49,592 nt of DNA from Sphingomonadales bacterium (GTDB taxonomy: Bacteria > Pseudomonadota > Alphaproteobacteria > Sphingomonadales > Sphingomonadaceae). The stretch covers positions 1 to 49,592 of the forward strand of contig JAFKLT010000065.1 in assembly GCA_017309275.1 (NCBI GenBank). Reading direction: 5' to 3'. Made by a program: the position numbers and the translations under genes. Shown here one piece after another: positions 49,347-49,592 of this stretch (position 1 is its first letter; each line of letters starts with the position of its first letter). Under the pieces are notes generated by a model, which did no database searches, was not told the DNA's origin, and saw only the letters and a program-made list of their open reading frames with translations.

Positions 49347-49592
49347 ATGACGAACATGAGCCGGGATGGCACAGCGATGCGCGAACTGACGTTTCGGGCG
49401 ATCATATTGGGTGGTCTGCTGACCTTCCTCTTCACCGCCGCGAACGTCTATTTCGGCCTGCGCGTCGGCTTGACCTTTTCGACGGCGATTCCCGCCGCAG
49501 TGATTTCGATGGCCGTCCTGCGCACGCTCGGCGGGTCGAACATGGTCGAGAACAATATCGTCCAGACGATCGCCAGTGCGGCGGGGACGCTT
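49347..49592 (+). CDS. Oligopeptide transporter (OPT family), N-terminus only
   Basis: The first 82 residues of a protein that runs off the window. The sequence MRELTFRAIILGGLLTFLFT, then ANVYFGLRVGLTFSTAIPAA and GSNMVENNIVQTIASAAGTL match the N-terminus of OPT-family secondary transporters, which import small peptides or metal chelates. The ATG at 49347 has GGGAGG seven bases before it. Only the first two helices are seen, so substrate class cannot be judged. Confidence 0.88.
   Translation, partial: MTNMSRDGTAMRELTFRAIILGGLLTFLFTAANVYFGLRVGLTFSTAIPAAVISMAVLRTLGGSNMVENNIVQTIASAAGTL

Overview
The window is GC-rich and densely coded, and it reads as ordinary chromosome of an alphaproteobacterium. 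Sphingomonadales (Sphingopyxis/Sphingomonas type) fits best. The evidence is gene content: petABC cytochrome bc1 genes, an EipA/DUF1134 envelope protein, a CpdR-type regulator beside an N-formylglutamate amidohydrolase, a DUF2842 protein, the zapA - 6S RNA - formyl-THF cyclo-ligase block, and a TonB receptor/Sel1/PiuC iron cluster. No phage, insertion sequence, CRISPR array or plasmid gene was seen. The taxonomic call is inference.

Layout. 1-4.8 kb: end of argF, hslO (Hsp33), a small secreted protein, queC-queE (7-deazaguanine synthesis) and, on the minus strand, lipB with a lipoprotein. 4.9-8.2 kb: two tandem paralogous membrane proteins, a strong terminator, then hemF and trmL on the minus strand. 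8.2-12.6 kb: petABC, apt and a small membrane protein, facing eipA. 12.8-20.9 kb: tRNA-Ser followed by two iron-related blocks that meet tail to tail. The plus-strand block is PepSY/DUF2271/DUF4198/ApbE. The minus-strand block is tonB, a siderophore receptor, a Sel1 protein and PiuC. Each block has a near-identical Fur-box-like site in front of it. 21-25.1 kb: an alpha/beta hydrolase, a dienoyl-CoA-reductase-like SDR, tRNA-Val, cpdR, N-formylglutamate amidohydrolase, a candidate small RNA, tRNA-Pro and a short RadC-like JAB protein.

25.2-29.9 kb: thyA, then the E1 alpha, E1 beta and E2 genes of a branched-chain 2-oxoacid dehydrogenase behind a recognisable promoter/operator. 30-37.8 kb: a four-gene minus-strand operon of secreted DUF11-type proteins ending in a 1705-residue surface/outer-membrane protein. 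It is the least understood part of the window. 37.9-41.1 kb: an AI-2E family permease, tRNA-Asp, DUF2842, formyl-THF cyclo-ligase, 6S RNA, zapA and a small coiled-coil protein. 41.2-47.5 kb: a central-carbon run of tkt, gap, pgk, a small secreted protein, class I aldolase and an O-methyltransferase. 47.5-49.6 kb: a lipoprotein, thiE, an M23 peptidase, a tiny ORF and the start of an OPT family transporter.

The two most promising leads are the secreted DUF11 operon (29966-37762) and the Fur-box-preceded ApbE block, in which the DUF2271 protein carries a motif resembling an ApbE flavinylation site. A structured minus-strand RNA with a C-rich loop lies behind tRNA-Pro (24341-24474). No gene-free stretch longer than about 300 bases remains unexplained.
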